Source: Acidobacteriota bacterium (GTDB lineage Bacteria; Acidobacteriota; Blastocatellia; UBA7656). Taken from it: a DNA stretch of 64,000 nucleotides. Both the position numbers and the translations under genes were made by a program. The first letter of the stretch is position 1. Each line of letters opens with the position of its first letter. The stretch lies in contig JBFMDH010000010.1 of assembly GCA_040754075.1 (NCBI GenBank), positions 33,730 to 97,729 on the forward strand, given 5' to 3'. Positions 1 through 9,139 of the stretch are shown piece after piece. The notes below the pieces were generated by a model. That model made no database searches. It had not been told where the DNA came from and saw only the letters and a list, made by a program, of their open reading frames with translations.

Positions 1-1444
1 TGTTGGCATTGCCATCCCAGATATAAACCGAAGAGTAACCGTTGGCATTTCCCATGCTGAAGGTTAAAAAATTGCCTTTCGGCGACCACGAATAATCCTG
101 AATCTGTCCGCGCGGCGAATCAACAATCTCGGTCAATTTTTTATCCGCCATATTTAAAACGTAAATTTTGCCGTCTTTGTCACCAAACGCCAGGCGCTTG
201 CCATCGGCTGACCATTCAGGCGCATAACGCATGGCTTTGCCGCCGGTGGTCATTTGTTCGGCGGGCAATGAACCATCCTGGGCGATAAGGTAGATTTCTT
301 CTTCGCCGGTCTTATCGGAAATAAAGGCGATGCGCGAACCATCGGGCGACCAGCGCGGCAGTTTATCGTGGGCATTCGATGACGCGGTTAAATTGCGCGT
401 CGGACCTTTTTCAACCGGGGCGGTAAAAATATCGCCGCGCGCCGCAAATAAAACGCGCTCGCCTTTCGGGCTGAGTTCGAGATTTTCGATGAAGTTGGCG
501 ACATTGATTCTGGTCGGTCGGCGATATAATCCGTCATCGGGAACGGTGATGGAAATCGAGATGGTTTTTCTGGATTTCACATCGAAGGTTTGCAATTCAC
601 CGTTGAGTTCATAAACGATGCGACTGTCATCATCGGAAGAGGGCCAGCGAATGTCCCATTCTTTATTGAAAGTTTGTTGGGCGGTTTTGCCGCTGGTGAC
701 ATCATAGGCATAGAGGTTGAAATGACCGTCTTTATCGGAACTGTAAAAAACCGTGTTGCCAATCCACATCGGGTCGCGAGAAGCGCGCGGTCCTTCGGAA
801 ATTTTTTTCGCGTCGTAGGTCTTTAAATCGAAAATGAAAAGGGTGTTTGCCTGTCCGCCGCCATAGCGTTTTTCCGAACGAAAATCGCGGGTGCGCGGGC
901 TGTAGACCATTTTCGCGCCATCGGGCGAATAATCGCCGGAACCGGCTTCGGGCATTGGTAAGGCTTCAGCCGCGCCGCCTTCGATGGAGACGCTGTAGAG
1001 TTTGCTTTGCGGCAAGGTCCAGGAATCGCGTTGCGAACGGAAGATGACTGCCTTGCCATCATTCGTCCAACCATAAACCTGATTGTCATAACCCCAGCGC
1101 GGCGCAAAGGGACCCTTTGCCGGATAAAAGGTCAGTTGTTTGGGAACGCCGCCGGTCGCCGGGACGATGTAAACCTGTTCATCGCCATCGTATTGACCGG
1201 TGAAGGCTATCCATTTGCCGTCGGGCGAAAATTTCGCGAATACTTCGACGCCCGGATGCGCCGTCAGGCGGGTTGCCATGCCGCCGGTCGCCGGGGCTGT
1301 CCACAAATCACCGGCATAAGTGAAGACGACTTTATCGCCCTGAATATCGGGAAAGCGCAACAGTTTGGTTTGCGCCGACAATTTGACAGGCAGCAGCAGA
1401 AACACTGCGACCAGCATAGCTTTAAATAAAAGTTTGCAATGCAT
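1..1444 (-). CDS. Tricorn-like protease, N-terminal beta-propeller part (cut by window edge)
   Basis: The frame stays open from an ATG at 1444 to the window edge, giving about 481 codons with no stop. A GGAGG ribosome site lies about 10 bases before the ATG. The first ~25 residues form a signal peptide (MHCKLLFKAMLVAVFLLLP, then an AQ cleavage region), so the protein is probably exported. The rest is a string of WD40/TolB-like blades: FSPDGKWIAF, WTNDGKAVIF, WSPDGSRIAF, WSADGKRLAF and WSPKGNFLTF. This matches the N-terminal propellers of tricorn/S41-type peptidases, which are about 1000-1100 residues long in Acidobacteriota. The PDZ and S41 catalytic domains would lie beyond the window, so protease activity is inferred from family architecture. 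A TolB-like propeller protein without protease is the alternative. Confidence 0.75.
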   Translation of the reverse strand, partial: MHCKLLFKAMLVAVFLLLPVKLSAQTKLLRFPDIQGDKVVFTYAGDLWTAPATGGMATRLTAHPGVEVFAKFSPDGKWIAFTGQYDGDEQVYIVPATGGVPKQLTFYPAKGPFAPRWGYDNQVYGWTNDGKAVIFRSQRDSWTLPQSKLYSVSIEGGAAEALPMPEAGSGDYSPDGAKMVYSPRTRDFRSEKRYGGGQANTLFIFDLKTYDAKKISEGPRASRDPMWIGNTVFYSSDKDGHFNLYAYDVTSGKTAQQTFNKEWDIRWPSSDDDSRIVYELNGELQTFDVKSRKTISISITVPDDGLYRRPTRINVANFIENLELSPKGERVLFAARGDIFTAPVEKGPTRNLTASSNAHDKLPRWSPDGSRIAFISDKTGEEEIYLIAQDGSLPAEQMTTGGKAMRYAPEWSADGKRLAFGDKDGKIYVLNMADKKLTEIVDSPRGQIQDYSWSPKGNFLTFSMGNANGYSSVYIWDGNAN

Positions 1445-1712
1445 GCGAAGACTCCTCCAAAAATTTTCCATTGATTAGTATAAAAGTTTACGACAAGTTC
1501 GCGATTTTGTTTAATACAAGAGCGTAACGGGAACCGCGGAGTATCTCAAAAACATTTACCCGATTAAACTCGAAAAATTGATTATACTTTTCGGTTCATT
1601 AACCGTTGTCAAAATAGGTTAAATATGTCAAAGAGTTGTAAAAATCTGCGGCAAAATACACCGGCAGGCGTTTAGGTATTGTATAGTGTCGAAGGCGCAA
1701 TGGGGAGGATTT

Positions 1713-3467
1713 GTGGATAGGGTTTTTATCGAAAAAGTGAAGAAGTTTTTTCGCCAACACATCATCATTATTGGACTGGTTGCGGCGCTCATCCCCTTAA
1801 TGGCGCTTTTAGGGATGCAATATCAGTCGCTTTCAAAACTTCAGGCAACGATGCCCGCTTATCAAAACGAATTATTTAAAAAATATCTAACCTCGGTTAC
1901 CGAAGACATCTCGGAACAATATTATTACAAAGCCGAAGAATTACTGGCAGTTCCCAATTATGCAATCCCCAATCGCGTCAACGGCATCGTGCAAACGGAT
2001 GGCGACAGAAACAAACTGGTCAATCTGATGCAGGACGTTGCGGAGCATTTCAAAACCAGAGAGTTTGAAGGCGCTAAAAGATATTTCGTCGCTTTTGCAG
2101 TTAAAAATCCCAAACCCGGCGGCGAAAGCCTCGCTGTGACGCTCTTTTATAATCCTGAAAAGAAGGCGATGGAGTTCAGAGATGACACCCCGGAATGGCG
2201 TGCCATTCAAGTCGCCTTCGCGCCATTTCTGCTGTACATCCGTTCGGAAGTCGCAGTTGATTCGCGACCGCAAGGGTTGGAAAGAGACCGCAATCATCCG
2301 CTGATTCTCAAACCGATTACCGAAAAGGATAAAATCATCGGCATCGCCGGGATGATTTTAAATCGCGACTATTTTTTAAATCAGGTGGTTCCCAAAGCCA
2401 TTGACACTTATCTGCCGAAAGTTTTACCCGATTCCTATAAAAACACCATCGTTACAGTTCGCGAATACGACGGCGAGTTGATCTATTCGACACGCCCTTA
2501 TGAGGGCAAAGAGGACGAAGCCCATATGACCGGATTTGAATTCGTTTTTCGCCGGTTGATGCTGGGTGTGGTTTCGTGGCAGGCGATTGATAAAAACGTG
2601 GCACAGCGGTCATTTTATATCAGCCTGTCGCTTTCGATTTTGATGACCGCTTTGTTAATTACCGCCATCGGCTTGACCTTTAGAGCCGCGTCACGCGAAA
2701 TGCGGTTGTCGCAAATGAAAGCCGATTTTGTTTCCAATGTCTCACATGAACTGAGAACGCCGCTCTCATCAATTCGCGTATTCGGTGAATTTTTGCGACT
2801 GGGCAGAGTCAAGGACGAGAAAAAGATTCGCGAGTACGGCGAATACATCGAAACCGAAAGCCGCAGACTGACACGTTTGATTGATAACATACTGGATTTT
2901 TCAAAAATCGAATCCGGTCGCAAGACTTATCAATTTGTCGAAGGCGATATCGTCGAAGTCATTAGCGACACCTTGAAAGCCTTTGAAGTGCGCTTGCAAC
3001 AAAACGGTTTCATCGTTGATTTTGATAGACCGGCAACGCCTTTGCCGAAAGCCATCATCGATCAAGACGCCATCGCGCAGGCGTTCATCAATCTGCTCGA
3101 TAACGCGGTTAAATATTCCGGCGAAGAGAAGAAGATTGATGTCGAGATCAGCGAAAGAGATGACTACATCACGATTTCCGTGACCGATTACGGTATCGGT
3201 ATTCCACGCGAGGAACGCGATAAAATTTTCGATAAGTTTTATCGCGTGAGCACCGGCTTGGTTCACGACGTCAAAGGCAGTGGCTTGGGACTTTCAATTG
3301 TTAAACATATTGTCGAGGCGCATAACGGTTTGGTGACCGTGAGCAGTCGCACAGGGCAGGGAAGCACCTTTACGATTCACATACCGGCAGAGATGAGCGC
3401 CGGTGCGAAGAATAAAAAAGAAGGGAAAACCAGTGGAATCGTTGCGGATTTGGCAACCAGCAAGTGA
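1713..3467 (+). CDS. Membrane sensor histidine kinase
   Basis: Two-component sensor kinase. I start at GTG 1713 because GGGGAGG sits just upstream (1702-1708). An in-frame GTG at 1686 would add nine residues but has no ribosome site. A first membrane segment lies near residues 17-35 ([19 protein letters not shown]), followed by a ~260-residue sensor region, and a second near 300-320. The HisKA box [15 protein letters not shown] places the phospho-accepting histidine near residue 345. An HATPase domain follows with N-box [11 protein letters not shown]1 DYGIGI and G2 [13 protein letters not shown]. The sensor region matches no ligand family I know. The cognate regulator lies 208 bases downstream on the same strand. 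The kinase-before-regulator order and the hairpin repeats between them are unusual. Confidence 0.9.
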   Translation: MDRVFIEKVKKFFRQHIIIIGLVAALIPLMALLGMQYQSLSKLQATMPAYQNELFKKYLTSVTEDISEQYYYKAEELLAVPNYAIPNRVNGIVQTDGDRNKLVNLMQDVAEHFKTREFEGAKRYFVAFAVKNPKPGGESLAVTLFYNPEKKAMEFRDDTPEWRAIQVAFAPFLLYIRSEVAVDSRPQGLERDRNHPLILKPITEKDKIIGIAGMILNRDYFLNQVVPKAIDTYLPKVLPDSYKNTIVTVREYDGELIYSTRPYEGKEDEAHMTGFEFVFRRLMLGVVSWQAIDKNVAQRSFYISLSLSILMTALLITAIGLTFRAASREMRLSQMKADFVSNVSHELRTPLSSIRVFGEFLRLGRVKDEKKIREYGEYIETESRRLTRLIDNILDFSKIESGRKTYQFVEGDIVEVISDTLKAFEVRLQQNGFIVDFDRPATPLPKAIIDQDAIAQAFINLLDNAVKYSGEEKKIDVEISERDDYITISVTDYGIGIPREERDKIFDKFYRVSTGLVHDVKGSGLGLSIVKHIVEAHNGLVTVSSRTGQGSTFTIHIPAEMSAGAKNKKEGKTSGIVADLATSK

Positions 3468-3530
3468 GGGCTGTCGTGATAGGAAAAATGCGCGGGTCGA
3501 GCAAGCCGTGGCTCACCGCATAGCTTAAAG

Positions 3531-3637
3531 CGAGCGGTCTTTGACCACGCTAAAAGTTAGGCAAGCTCAAAGTTAAGCAAGCGGTCTTTGACCGCGCTTA
3601 GTTAATCTCAAGTTGAGCAAGCGGTCTTTGACCGCGC
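3531..3637 (+). repeat. Three tandem short hairpin repeats between kinase and regulator genes
   Basis: Two perfect copies of AAGCGGTCTTTGACCGCGC lie in the intergenic gap at about 3579-3597 and 3619-3637. A diverged copy (GAGCGGTCTTTGACCACGC) sits at 3532-3550. Each perfect copy folds as GCGGTC-TTT-GACCGC. Spacing is about 46 and 40 bases, and AAGTTRAGC precedes the last two copies. A weaker relative (GCAAGCCGTGGCTCACCGC) may begin near 3501. They could be a small intergenic repeat family, transcript-stabilising hairpins or a partial terminator. None has a T-tract. Confidence 0.75.
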
Positions 3638-3675
3638 CTTACTCGGTTTAGAGTTTATTGGATTATAAGGATGTG

Positions 3676-4362
3676 ATGAGTATGACCAAGGTTCTAGTAG
3701 TAGAAGACGACCCGGCAATGGCGGTCGCGCTTCGCGATGGATTTGATTACGAAGGCTATCATGTATCGGTCGCTAAAGATGGTCAGGCAGGACTGCACGC
3801 CGCTTCGGAAGAAAATTGGGACATTATGATTTTAGATGTGATGTTGCCGAAAATGAGCGGTCTGGATGTTTGTAAGCAACTGAGAAACGACGGCAATCAA
3901 GTGCCGATCATTCTGCTTACGGCGCGCGGGCAGGAGATTGATAAAGTCTTGGGGCTTAAACTCGGTGCCGATGATTATGTGACCAAGCCCTTCAGTTTTA
4001 TGGAACTGATGGCGCGCGTCGAAGCGATCCTCAGACGCGCAACCAAACAGACATCCAATATTGATATTTATTCGTTTGGTGATGTTCACCTGGACTTCAA
4101 AAAATGCGAAGCCACTAAAGCACACACACCGCTTGAACTTTCTCACCGCGAATTTAACATCCTGAAATATTTCATCGAACATCGCGGCGAAGTATTAACC
4201 CGCGACCAGTTGCTCGATTCGGTCTGGGGATATGAAAGTTTTCCGCTGACGCGCACGGTTGATACACACATTGCTAAACTGAGGCAGAAAATCGAAGACG
4301 ACCCGGGCAATCCCAACTTCATCATTACGGTTCATCGCGTCGGTTATAAATTCATGGGGTAG
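3676..4362 (+). CDS. OmpR/PhoB-family response regulator
   Basis: DNA-binding response regulator and probable partner of the sensor kinase upstream. The N-terminal receiver domain has the acidic pair in VVEDD, the phospho-acceptor aspartate in ILDVMLP (about D54), the conserved threonine in LLTARG and the lysine in VTKPFS. A C-terminal winged helix follows (about residues 130-228, [12 protein letters not shown] ... [15 protein letters not shown] ... VHRVGYKF), typical of OmpR-type regulators. I start at ATG 3676, just after AAGGATGTG. ATG 3682 is possible, and a TTG at 3658 is less likely. The gene ends inside the left arm of a strong hairpin. Target genes cannot be read from the sequence. 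Confidence 0.93.
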   Translation: MSMTKVLVVEDDPAMAVALRDGFDYEGYHVSVAKDGQAGLHAASEENWDIMILDVMLPKMSGLDVCKQLRNDGNQVPIILLTARGQEIDKVLGLKLGADDYVTKPFSFMELMARVEAILRRATKQTSNIDIYSFGDVHLDFKKCEATKAHTPLELSHREFNILKYFIEHRGEVLTRDQLLDSVWGYESFPLTRTVDTHIAKLRQKIEDDPGNPNFIITVHRVGYKFMG

Positions 4363-4379
4363 CCTTTGGCTACCCCATG
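4353..4379. terminator. Bidirectional hairpin between convergent genes
   Basis: A perfect 12-bp stem (CATGGGGTAGCC) with a TTT loop contains the stop codon of the regulator gene and lies 10 bases beyond the stop of the convergent gene at 4389. Being a perfect palindrome it could stop transcription from both sides. There is no long T-tract, so this rests on stem strength and position. Confidence 0.6.
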
Positions 4380-4388
4380 AACAGCGTT

Positions 4389-4889
4389 TCATTTGCCATT
4401 ATCATAATAGGTCGCGTCCTTAATAATCTTTCCCTGTTTAACGGTTAAAATCGAACAAATCGGCAGACTCCATTTCCCGCCATTTTTAATCGAACCGCTT
4501 GAGATAAACTCGACAATGACTTTATCGTCCGCAGCATAAACCCCAACGATTTCATCGCGAATATCGGGCGACATTTTTTCCATACCCGAATATTTGGCGA
4601 TTAACGCTTCACGTCGCTTTTTCACATATTCAGCGCCGTAGGAGGGGTCGAGAAATTCGGCGTCCTCGATGTAAAAGCTTGCCATCTTTGCCCAGTCGTG
4701 TTGGTTGAACGCCTCAAACATTTGCAGGGCGACTTTGACATTGGGATTCGTTAAGTCCCATTTTGGTTTAGCAGCTTTCTCCCCGGTTTGGGTAGCGAAA
4801 ACTTGAGATGAGGATTGGGCAAAACTGAAAATTCCGCCGCCAAGGAGAAGCATCATTCCCCAAATTGCTAATCGAAATAGCGATTTCAT
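4389..4889 (-). CDS. Secreted SnoaL/NTF2-like protein
   Basis: About 166 residues. The start is ATG 4889, preceded by GGAGGT at 7 bases; a TTG 15 bases upstream overlaps that ribosome site and is not used. An N-terminal signal peptide (about 1-25, LAIWGMMLLLGGGIFSFAQ) indicates export. The remainder resembles the SnoaL-like NTF2 fold: VKVALQMFEAFNQHDWAKMASFY, then DAEFLDPSYG, then strands ending in ILTVKQGKIIKDATYY. Members bind or isomerise small molecules, or serve as accessory domains, and no catalytic assignment is possible here. It stands alone, convergent with the response regulator. Confidence 0.75.
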   Translation of the reverse strand: MKSLFRLAIWGMMLLLGGGIFSFAQSSSQVFATQTGEKAAKPKWDLTNPNVKVALQMFEAFNQHDWAKMASFYIEDAEFLDPSYGAEYVKKRREALIAKYSGMEKMSPDIRDEIVGVYAADDKVIVEFISSGSIKNGGKWSLPICSILTVKQGKIIKDATYYDNGK

Positions 4890-5150
4890 CGCTGGGACCT
4901 CCAATTAGAAAATTACCGCAACTCGCGAATCGAAAAATATTGTTGGGTGGAAGCGAAAAGGTTATTTGAAGGAAATGTTGTGTGGCTCAATTGAACCGAA
5001 ACCCAGCCGATTTTTTATAACGTCCTTTTGAGCCACTCGCACTGTGGAGCATACGAAATTCGTTAATAAGAGTCATCAAATCGCTGTTAAAAGATGTGAA
5101 AAGTTGTAAAAACGCCCATCGAATAAAAAAATCAGCCGAGAAGCAACCGA

Positions 5151-7817
5151 TTACCGGCTTTTTAATTTGTCGATTGCGGCGCTGAGTTCCTGAATATCTT
5201 TATCGAGTTGGTCGATGTTGCCTTTATCGACTTCATTGAGCACTCCAAGCTCACTCATTTTAATGAACAGTTCGCGGCTGCGCTGCATCACCCGCCGCGC
5301 CTGCTGGTAATAATCAATCCGTTGTTGCAGATTGACGGTTTTTTGTTCAGCCAGATATTTATAAACATCGGCAAAGTATTTATATCCGACGGCGGCATCT
5401 CTGAGCGTGTTGCCATGCGATGGATTGTTTTGTAGCAACTGTTCAACAATTTCCATTGATTGTTGATAAAGCGCCAGACCTTCATCCCCTTTACCGGTTT
5501 GTGCCAAGGTGTAACCGACATTGCTCAGACTGTTGGCGAAATCTCTTAGGAGTTGAACATTAGCCGGGTCAGTCTGGCTCAGTTGTTCGCGCAATTTCAG
5601 GGCTTTCTGATAAGCCTCAAGGGCTTTGGTGATGTCGCCCGAATACCAGTAGGTATCGCCAATGCCATTATAGGCTACGCCCAGTTCGCGTTGCGCGCGC
5701 GCATTATTCGGGGAATCTCTGGCAACGCTTTCGAGCAGTTCGATGGCTTTCAATGAGCTTTGCAATGCGCCGGTTTTATCGCCGCTATCGAAAAGCCAGG
5801 TGCTCATCAACCGGTGAGTGATTGCCAGACGGCGGCGCATCTGCCAATTATCCGGGTCTTTGGCGTAGAGTGATTCGCTAATGACGAGCGCCTTTTTCAT
5901 ACTCGCCAAACCCTCTTCCATATTGCCGCCGCGCGCTGTCGCTTCACCGATTTGTTCAAGGCTGGATGAGATGAGTTGAAGGATTTCCGGTTTGTCAGGC
6001 GCTTTTTTATTGAGGGTTTCAGCTATCTCGAAGGCTTTTTGATACTGCTCCTTTGCCTCAGTCAATTGGTGATTCATCTGGTAAATATCGCCAACCCGAT
6101 GATAACTGGTCGCCAGTTCAATGCCGATTGCCTGGTCGTCCGCCGCCAGCGCAAACAAGCGCTCTCTAATCATCAAGGATTTGCGATAACTGTCTAACGC
6201 GCCATCCGGGTCGCCGAGATTGGCATTATACGGATTGCCCTGAATATCGCCGACCTTTTGATAAGCCGTCGCTAATTCGCGTTGCAGCGTCGCGTCGTCA
6301 TGCGATTCACCCGCGAGACTATCCAAATAATTCAAAGCTTTGCTGACCAGCAGTTTTCGCGCAGGCGTTGAGCCGGGCAGATTTTCAATCTGGTCATGAA
6401 TTTCAAACATGAAGGAGTTTGCCAGTTGCCGGACATCATTGAATCGCTGCTCGGCTCGGATTTTCTGCAATCGGGCAATGCGCGCCTGCCACAAGGTCGC
6501 AACCACGCCGGCGATGATGGCGAGGATGACCAGAGCGGCTGCCGCGACCCCGACTTTATTGCGATTGACGAATTTCAAAGCGCGATAGGAAAAGGTTGGT
6601 TTGCGCGCAATGACCGGCAACCCTTCAAGGTGGCGGCGCAAATCTTCGGAAAGCTGTTCAACCGAAGCATAACGCCTCTGCGGTTCCTTGCGCATCGCCA
6701 TCAACACAATGTTGTCGAGGTCGCCTTGTAATCGGCGACGCAATTTATCGGGCTGACCTTCGCGCGTGCGGCTGACGCTTTCCGGCGTGAGGCTCAATTC
6801 CGTATCAATCGCATAAGGATTGGTCTCTATGCGATTGATGACGGTGCTCGGTTTTTCCGGCTCCTGTTCGCAAATCACCTGAGCGATGACGTGCGGGACG
6901 CGACTTTGAAATTGATAAGGGCGATGACCGGTGAGCAGCTCATAAAGCACGACGCCCAGTGAATAAATATCGCTTGAGGTAGTCAGGGGTTCGCCGCGCA
7001 CCTGTTCAGGGCTGGCATATTCGGGCGTCATCGGTCCCATTGGACCTGCGGTTAAATCCAGCGTCAAATTCGATAACGCGGGATTGAGTAATTTGGCGAT
7101 GCCGAAATCGAGTAGATGTGGCGTGCCATCCTGGCTGACCAGGATGTTACCGGGTTTGAGGTCGCGATGAATGACCAGATTCTGGTGCGCGTAATGCACC
7201 GCCGAACAGACTGTGCGAAACAGACGCACACGCTCGGCGGTCGTCAGTTTATTGCGGTCGCAATAATCATCAATCGGCAAGCCTTCGATGTAATCCATCA
7301 CCAGATAGGGAATACCTTCTTCGGTGGTGCCGCCATCAAGGAGCTTGGCAATGTTGGGGTGGTCTAAACTTGCGAGAATCTGGCGTTCGCTCAAAAAGCG
7401 GCGACGAATAAATTCATTATCAGCGCCGCCGCGTATGAGTTTGATGGCGACACGTTTTTTGTACTGGTCATCGGCACGGGTGGCGAGGTAAACCGCGCCC
7501 ATGCCGCCGTGTCCGATTTCGCGGATGATTTGATAATTGCCCAGCCGACGACCTTCAAAAACCGCTTCGTCTTTTTTGGTGATGAAATCATCAGGAGGGC
7601 GAAAGGCAGGGGCTTCGATGAAGTCATCGGCTTCCTCGTTCATTGCCAGTAATTCTTCGACCTCTTGTTTTAACAGCGGGTCATCGGCGCAGGCTTCATT
7701 GAGATAGGCTTCGCGCTCAGCGGGCAGTTTATCGAGCGCCACCTGAAAGATTTCTTTGACCTGATGATAACGCTTTGAACTGTAATCAAGCGTCTGCTGT
7801 AGGTTTTCTTCACTCAT
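5151..7817 (-). CDS. Membrane Ser/Thr protein kinase with TPR-rich C-terminus
   Basis: Hanks-type kinase of 888 residues. The kinase domain covers about residues 95-370: glycine loop IGHGGMGAVY (101-110), ATP lysine in VAIKLI (K126), catalytic HRDLKPGN (217-224), DFG at 237-239 and activation segment TPEYASPEQ. A membrane helix follows near 425-445 (VGVAAAALVILAIIAGVVATLW). About 430 residues of TPR-like helices complete it (for example YQKVGDIQGN and YNGIGDTYWYSGDITKALEAY), probably extracytoplasmic. The N-terminal ~85 residues form a helical region common in kinases that follow sigma factors. The start overlaps the sigma-factor stop by 8 bases, so the two are probably translationally coupled. 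It may sense an envelope signal or act with the sigma factor. Confidence 0.92.
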   Translation of the reverse strand: MSEENLQQTLDYSSKRYHQVKEIFQVALDKLPAEREAYLNEACADDPLLKQEVEELLAMNEEADDFIEAPAFRPPDDFITKKDEAVFEGRRLGNYQIIREIGHGGMGAVYLATRADDQYKKRVAIKLIRGGADNEFIRRRFLSERQILASLDHPNIAKLLDGGTTEEGIPYLVMDYIEGLPIDDYCDRNKLTTAERVRLFRTVCSAVHYAHQNLVIHRDLKPGNILVSQDGTPHLLDFGIAKLLNPALSNLTLDLTAGPMGPMTPEYASPEQVRGEPLTTSSDIYSLGVVLYELLTGHRPYQFQSRVPHVIAQVICEQEPEKPSTVINRIETNPYAIDTELSLTPESVSRTREGQPDKLRRRLQGDLDNIVLMAMRKEPQRRYASVEQLSEDLRRHLEGLPVIARKPTFSYRALKFVNRNKVGVAAAALVILAIIAGVVATLWQARIARLQKIRAEQRFNDVRQLANSFMFEIHDQIENLPGSTPARKLLVSKALNYLDSLAGESHDDATLQRELATAYQKVGDIQGNPYNANLGDPDGALDSYRKSLMIRERLFALAADDQAIGIELATSYHRVGDIYQMNHQLTEAKEQYQKAFEIAETLNKKAPDKPEILQLISSSLEQIGEATARGGNMEEGLASMKKALVISESLYAKDPDNWQMRRRLAITHRLMSTWLFDSGDKTGALQSSLKAIELLESVARDSPNNARAQRELGVAYNGIGDTYWYSGDITKALEAYQKALKLREQLSQTDPANVQLLRDFANSLSNVGYTLAQTGKGDEGLALYQQSMEIVEQLLQNNPSHGNTLRDAAVGYKYFADVYKYLAEQKTVNLQQRIDYYQQARRVMQRSRELFIKMSELGVLNEVDKGNIDQLDKDIQELSAAIDKLKSR

Positions 7818-8379
7818 TTTTCAGTTCACGATAAAGCCAGGCTTTTGCCCAATTCCATTCGCGTTTAATAGTCGCCGGAGAAATTTTTAAAACTTCGGCG
7901 GTTTCTTCGATGGTGAGTCCGCCGAAAAAGCGGAGTTCGATGATTTTGCTCTGTTTTGGGTCAATCTGTTCGAGTCTCTGCAAGGCGTCATCGAGCGCCA
8001 CCAAATCCAAATCACGTTCCTGTTGAGGAAGTTCGATAGCGGCATCAATCGTCAGTTTCTGCGCTCCGCCGCCGCGTTTGGCGTAGAGATGACTGCGCGC
8101 ATGGTCTACGAGTATGCGGCGCATCATTTGTGCTGCAACGCCGATGAAATGGGCGCGATTCTGCCAGTTGACCGCTTTTTGATCAATGATTCGCAAATAG
8201 GCTTCGTTGATTAAGGCGGTCGCCTGCAAAGTATGGCCGACGCGCTCGCGGCGCAAATAATGGTCGGCTAAGCGATGGAGTTCCTGATAGACCAGCGGCA
8301 ATAACTCTTCAAGCGCCTGCGGTTCACCGCCTTGCCAATCAACCAGCAATTGGGTGACGTCTTTGGGTGAGGAAGACAT
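7810..8379 (-). CDS. ECF-type RNA polymerase sigma factor (TIGR02999-like)
   Basis: 189 residues. Region 2 includes LLPLVYQELHRLADHYLRRER and ATALINEAYLRI ... RAHFIGVAAQMMRRILVDHAR. Region 4 includes IDPKQSKIIELRFFGGLTIEETAEVLKIS and a recognition helix around PATIKREWNWAKAWLYREL. This matches the group often annotated as TIGR02999, common next to Ser/Thr kinases in Acidobacteriota and Planctomycetota. No anti-sigma gene is adjacent; the downstream kinase may take that role (inference). GGAGGT lies upstream of the ATG and a consensus-like housekeeping promoter about 45 bases further up. It is the only ECF factor in the window and therefore the candidate reader of the nine TGAGSS-N17-YGCGTTA sites. 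Confidence 0.92.
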   Translation of the reverse strand: MSSSPKDVTQLLVDWQGGEPQALEELLPLVYQELHRLADHYLRRERVGHTLQATALINEAYLRIIDQKAVNWQNRAHFIGVAAQMMRRILVDHARSHLYAKRGGGAQKLTIDAAIELPQQERDLDLVALDDALQRLEQIDPKQSKIIELRFFGGLTIEETAEVLKISPATIKREWNWAKAWLYRELKNE

Positions 8380-8425
8380 ATGGATACACCTCCGATTGCG
8401 CGAATTGATTCAATCTATGCTGCCG

Positions 8426-8454
8426 AGAATATCTGCTCAAAAAGTACCTGTCAA
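8426..8454 (-). promoter_or_regulatory. Housekeeping-type promoter of the ECF sigma-kinase operon
   Basis: On the minus strand TTGACA (8449-8454) is followed after exactly 17 bases by TATTCT (8426-8431), about 45 bases before the sigma-factor ATG. Both hexamers are close to the sigma-70 consensus, so expression of the sigma factor may not depend on itself. Confidence 0.7.
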
Positions 8455-8479
8455 TTTTAGGAAAAAAGATTATGGAAAA

Positions 8480-8509
8480 TGAGCCAATCGCAAACCCGTT
8501 CTCGCGTTA
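8480..8509 (+). promoter_or_regulatory. ECF-like promoter motif, copy 1
   Basis: TGAGCC at 8480-8485, 17-base spacer, CGCGTTA at 8503-8509, then CCCGGTGAGC. It lies 75 bases before the ATG of the zinc-ribbon/DUF4190 gene and is divergent from the sigma-factor promoter. Confidence 0.7.
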
Positions 8510-8584
8510 CCCGGTGAGCAACAATTAATGCTCAATTTAAAACGACTATTGAAGACCAGAATAAAAGGTAGGAGGAAATCGGAA

Positions 8585-8989
8585 ATGAATTGCAATCAGT
8601 GCGGTATAGATAATCAGATGGGCGCGCAATTTTGTCGAGCCTGCGCGCAGCCATTACTGGCGAATCAACAATTCAATCAACAGAATTTTAACGGACAACA
8701 ACAGTTCAATCACCAATTTAATCAACCCAGACAAAGCGCCAGCGGACGCGCTATCACGGCGATGATTTTAAGTATCGTCGGCGTTTTTCTCTGTGGGTTG
8801 TTTGCCAGCATTCCCGGAATGATTCTCGGCAAAATGGAAATAAATGCCATTGACGAAGGGCGCGCGCCGCTTGCCGGAAAAGGCTTTGCGCAAACCGGCT
8901 TTTATGTCGGCATGGTCGGCACAGGACTTTCGCTTTTATGCGGCGGCTTTTACCTGCTCTCGCTTTTTGCTTCTTATGGCGGTTATTAA
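8585..8989 (+). CDS. Zinc-ribbon DUF4190-like membrane protein
   Basis: About 134 residues from ATG 8585; AGGAGG at 8570-8575 selects this start over an upstream ATG at 8528. The N-terminus is a zinc ribbon with two cysteine pairs (CNQCG and CRAC). A Gln/Asn-rich linker with repeated QQFN/HQFN follows. The C-terminal part has two hydrophobic helices ([20 protein letters not shown] and [17 protein letters not shown]) around [15 protein letters not shown], the pattern of DUF4190 proteins. Function is unknown; the protein is probably in the inner membrane with the ribbon in the cytoplasm. It is followed by a strong terminator and preceded by motif copy 1, so it is a single-gene unit. Its Gln/Asn-rich linker resembles that of the next gene. 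Confidence 0.8.
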   Translation: MNCNQCGIDNQMGAQFCRACAQPLLANQQFNQQNFNGQQQFNHQFNQPRQSASGRAITAMILSIVGVFLCGLFASIPGMILGKMEINAIDEGRAPLAGKGFAQTGFYVGMVGTGLSLLCGGFYLLSLFASYGGY

Positions 8990-9038
8990 GGAAAATCAAT
9001 GCAGCAGTGCTGCCAATCGCGAATATTAAAATTTTATT

Positions 9039-9075
9039 CGGCTCAAGATGAAAAATTTTTGAGCCGATTTTTTTT
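9039..9075 (+). terminator. Rho-independent terminator
   Basis: CGGCTCAA (9039-9046) pairs with TTGAGCCG (9059-9066), followed by a run of eight T (9068-9075). It ends the zinc-ribbon/DUF4190 unit. The right arm contains the TGAGCC element of the next promoter. Confidence 0.85.
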
Positions 9076-9089
9076 GAGTTCTCGCGTTA
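9060..9089 (+). promoter_or_regulatory. ECF-like promoter motif, copy 2
   Basis: TGAGCC at 9060-9065, 17 bases, CGCGTTA at 9083-9089, then CTGAGTGAGCC. It lies about 50 bases before the M48-like gene. The upstream element is embedded in the right arm of the preceding terminator. Confidence 0.7.
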
Positions 9090-9139
9090 CTGAGTGAGCC
9101 GGGAAAACGGCTCATTATTAAAAATCGGAGATTATGAAA

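Noticed and set aside
3500..3640. Possible small CRISPR-like array
   Set aside because: Only three short palindromic units with spacers of about 20-27 bases that are themselves similar, and no cas genes nearby.
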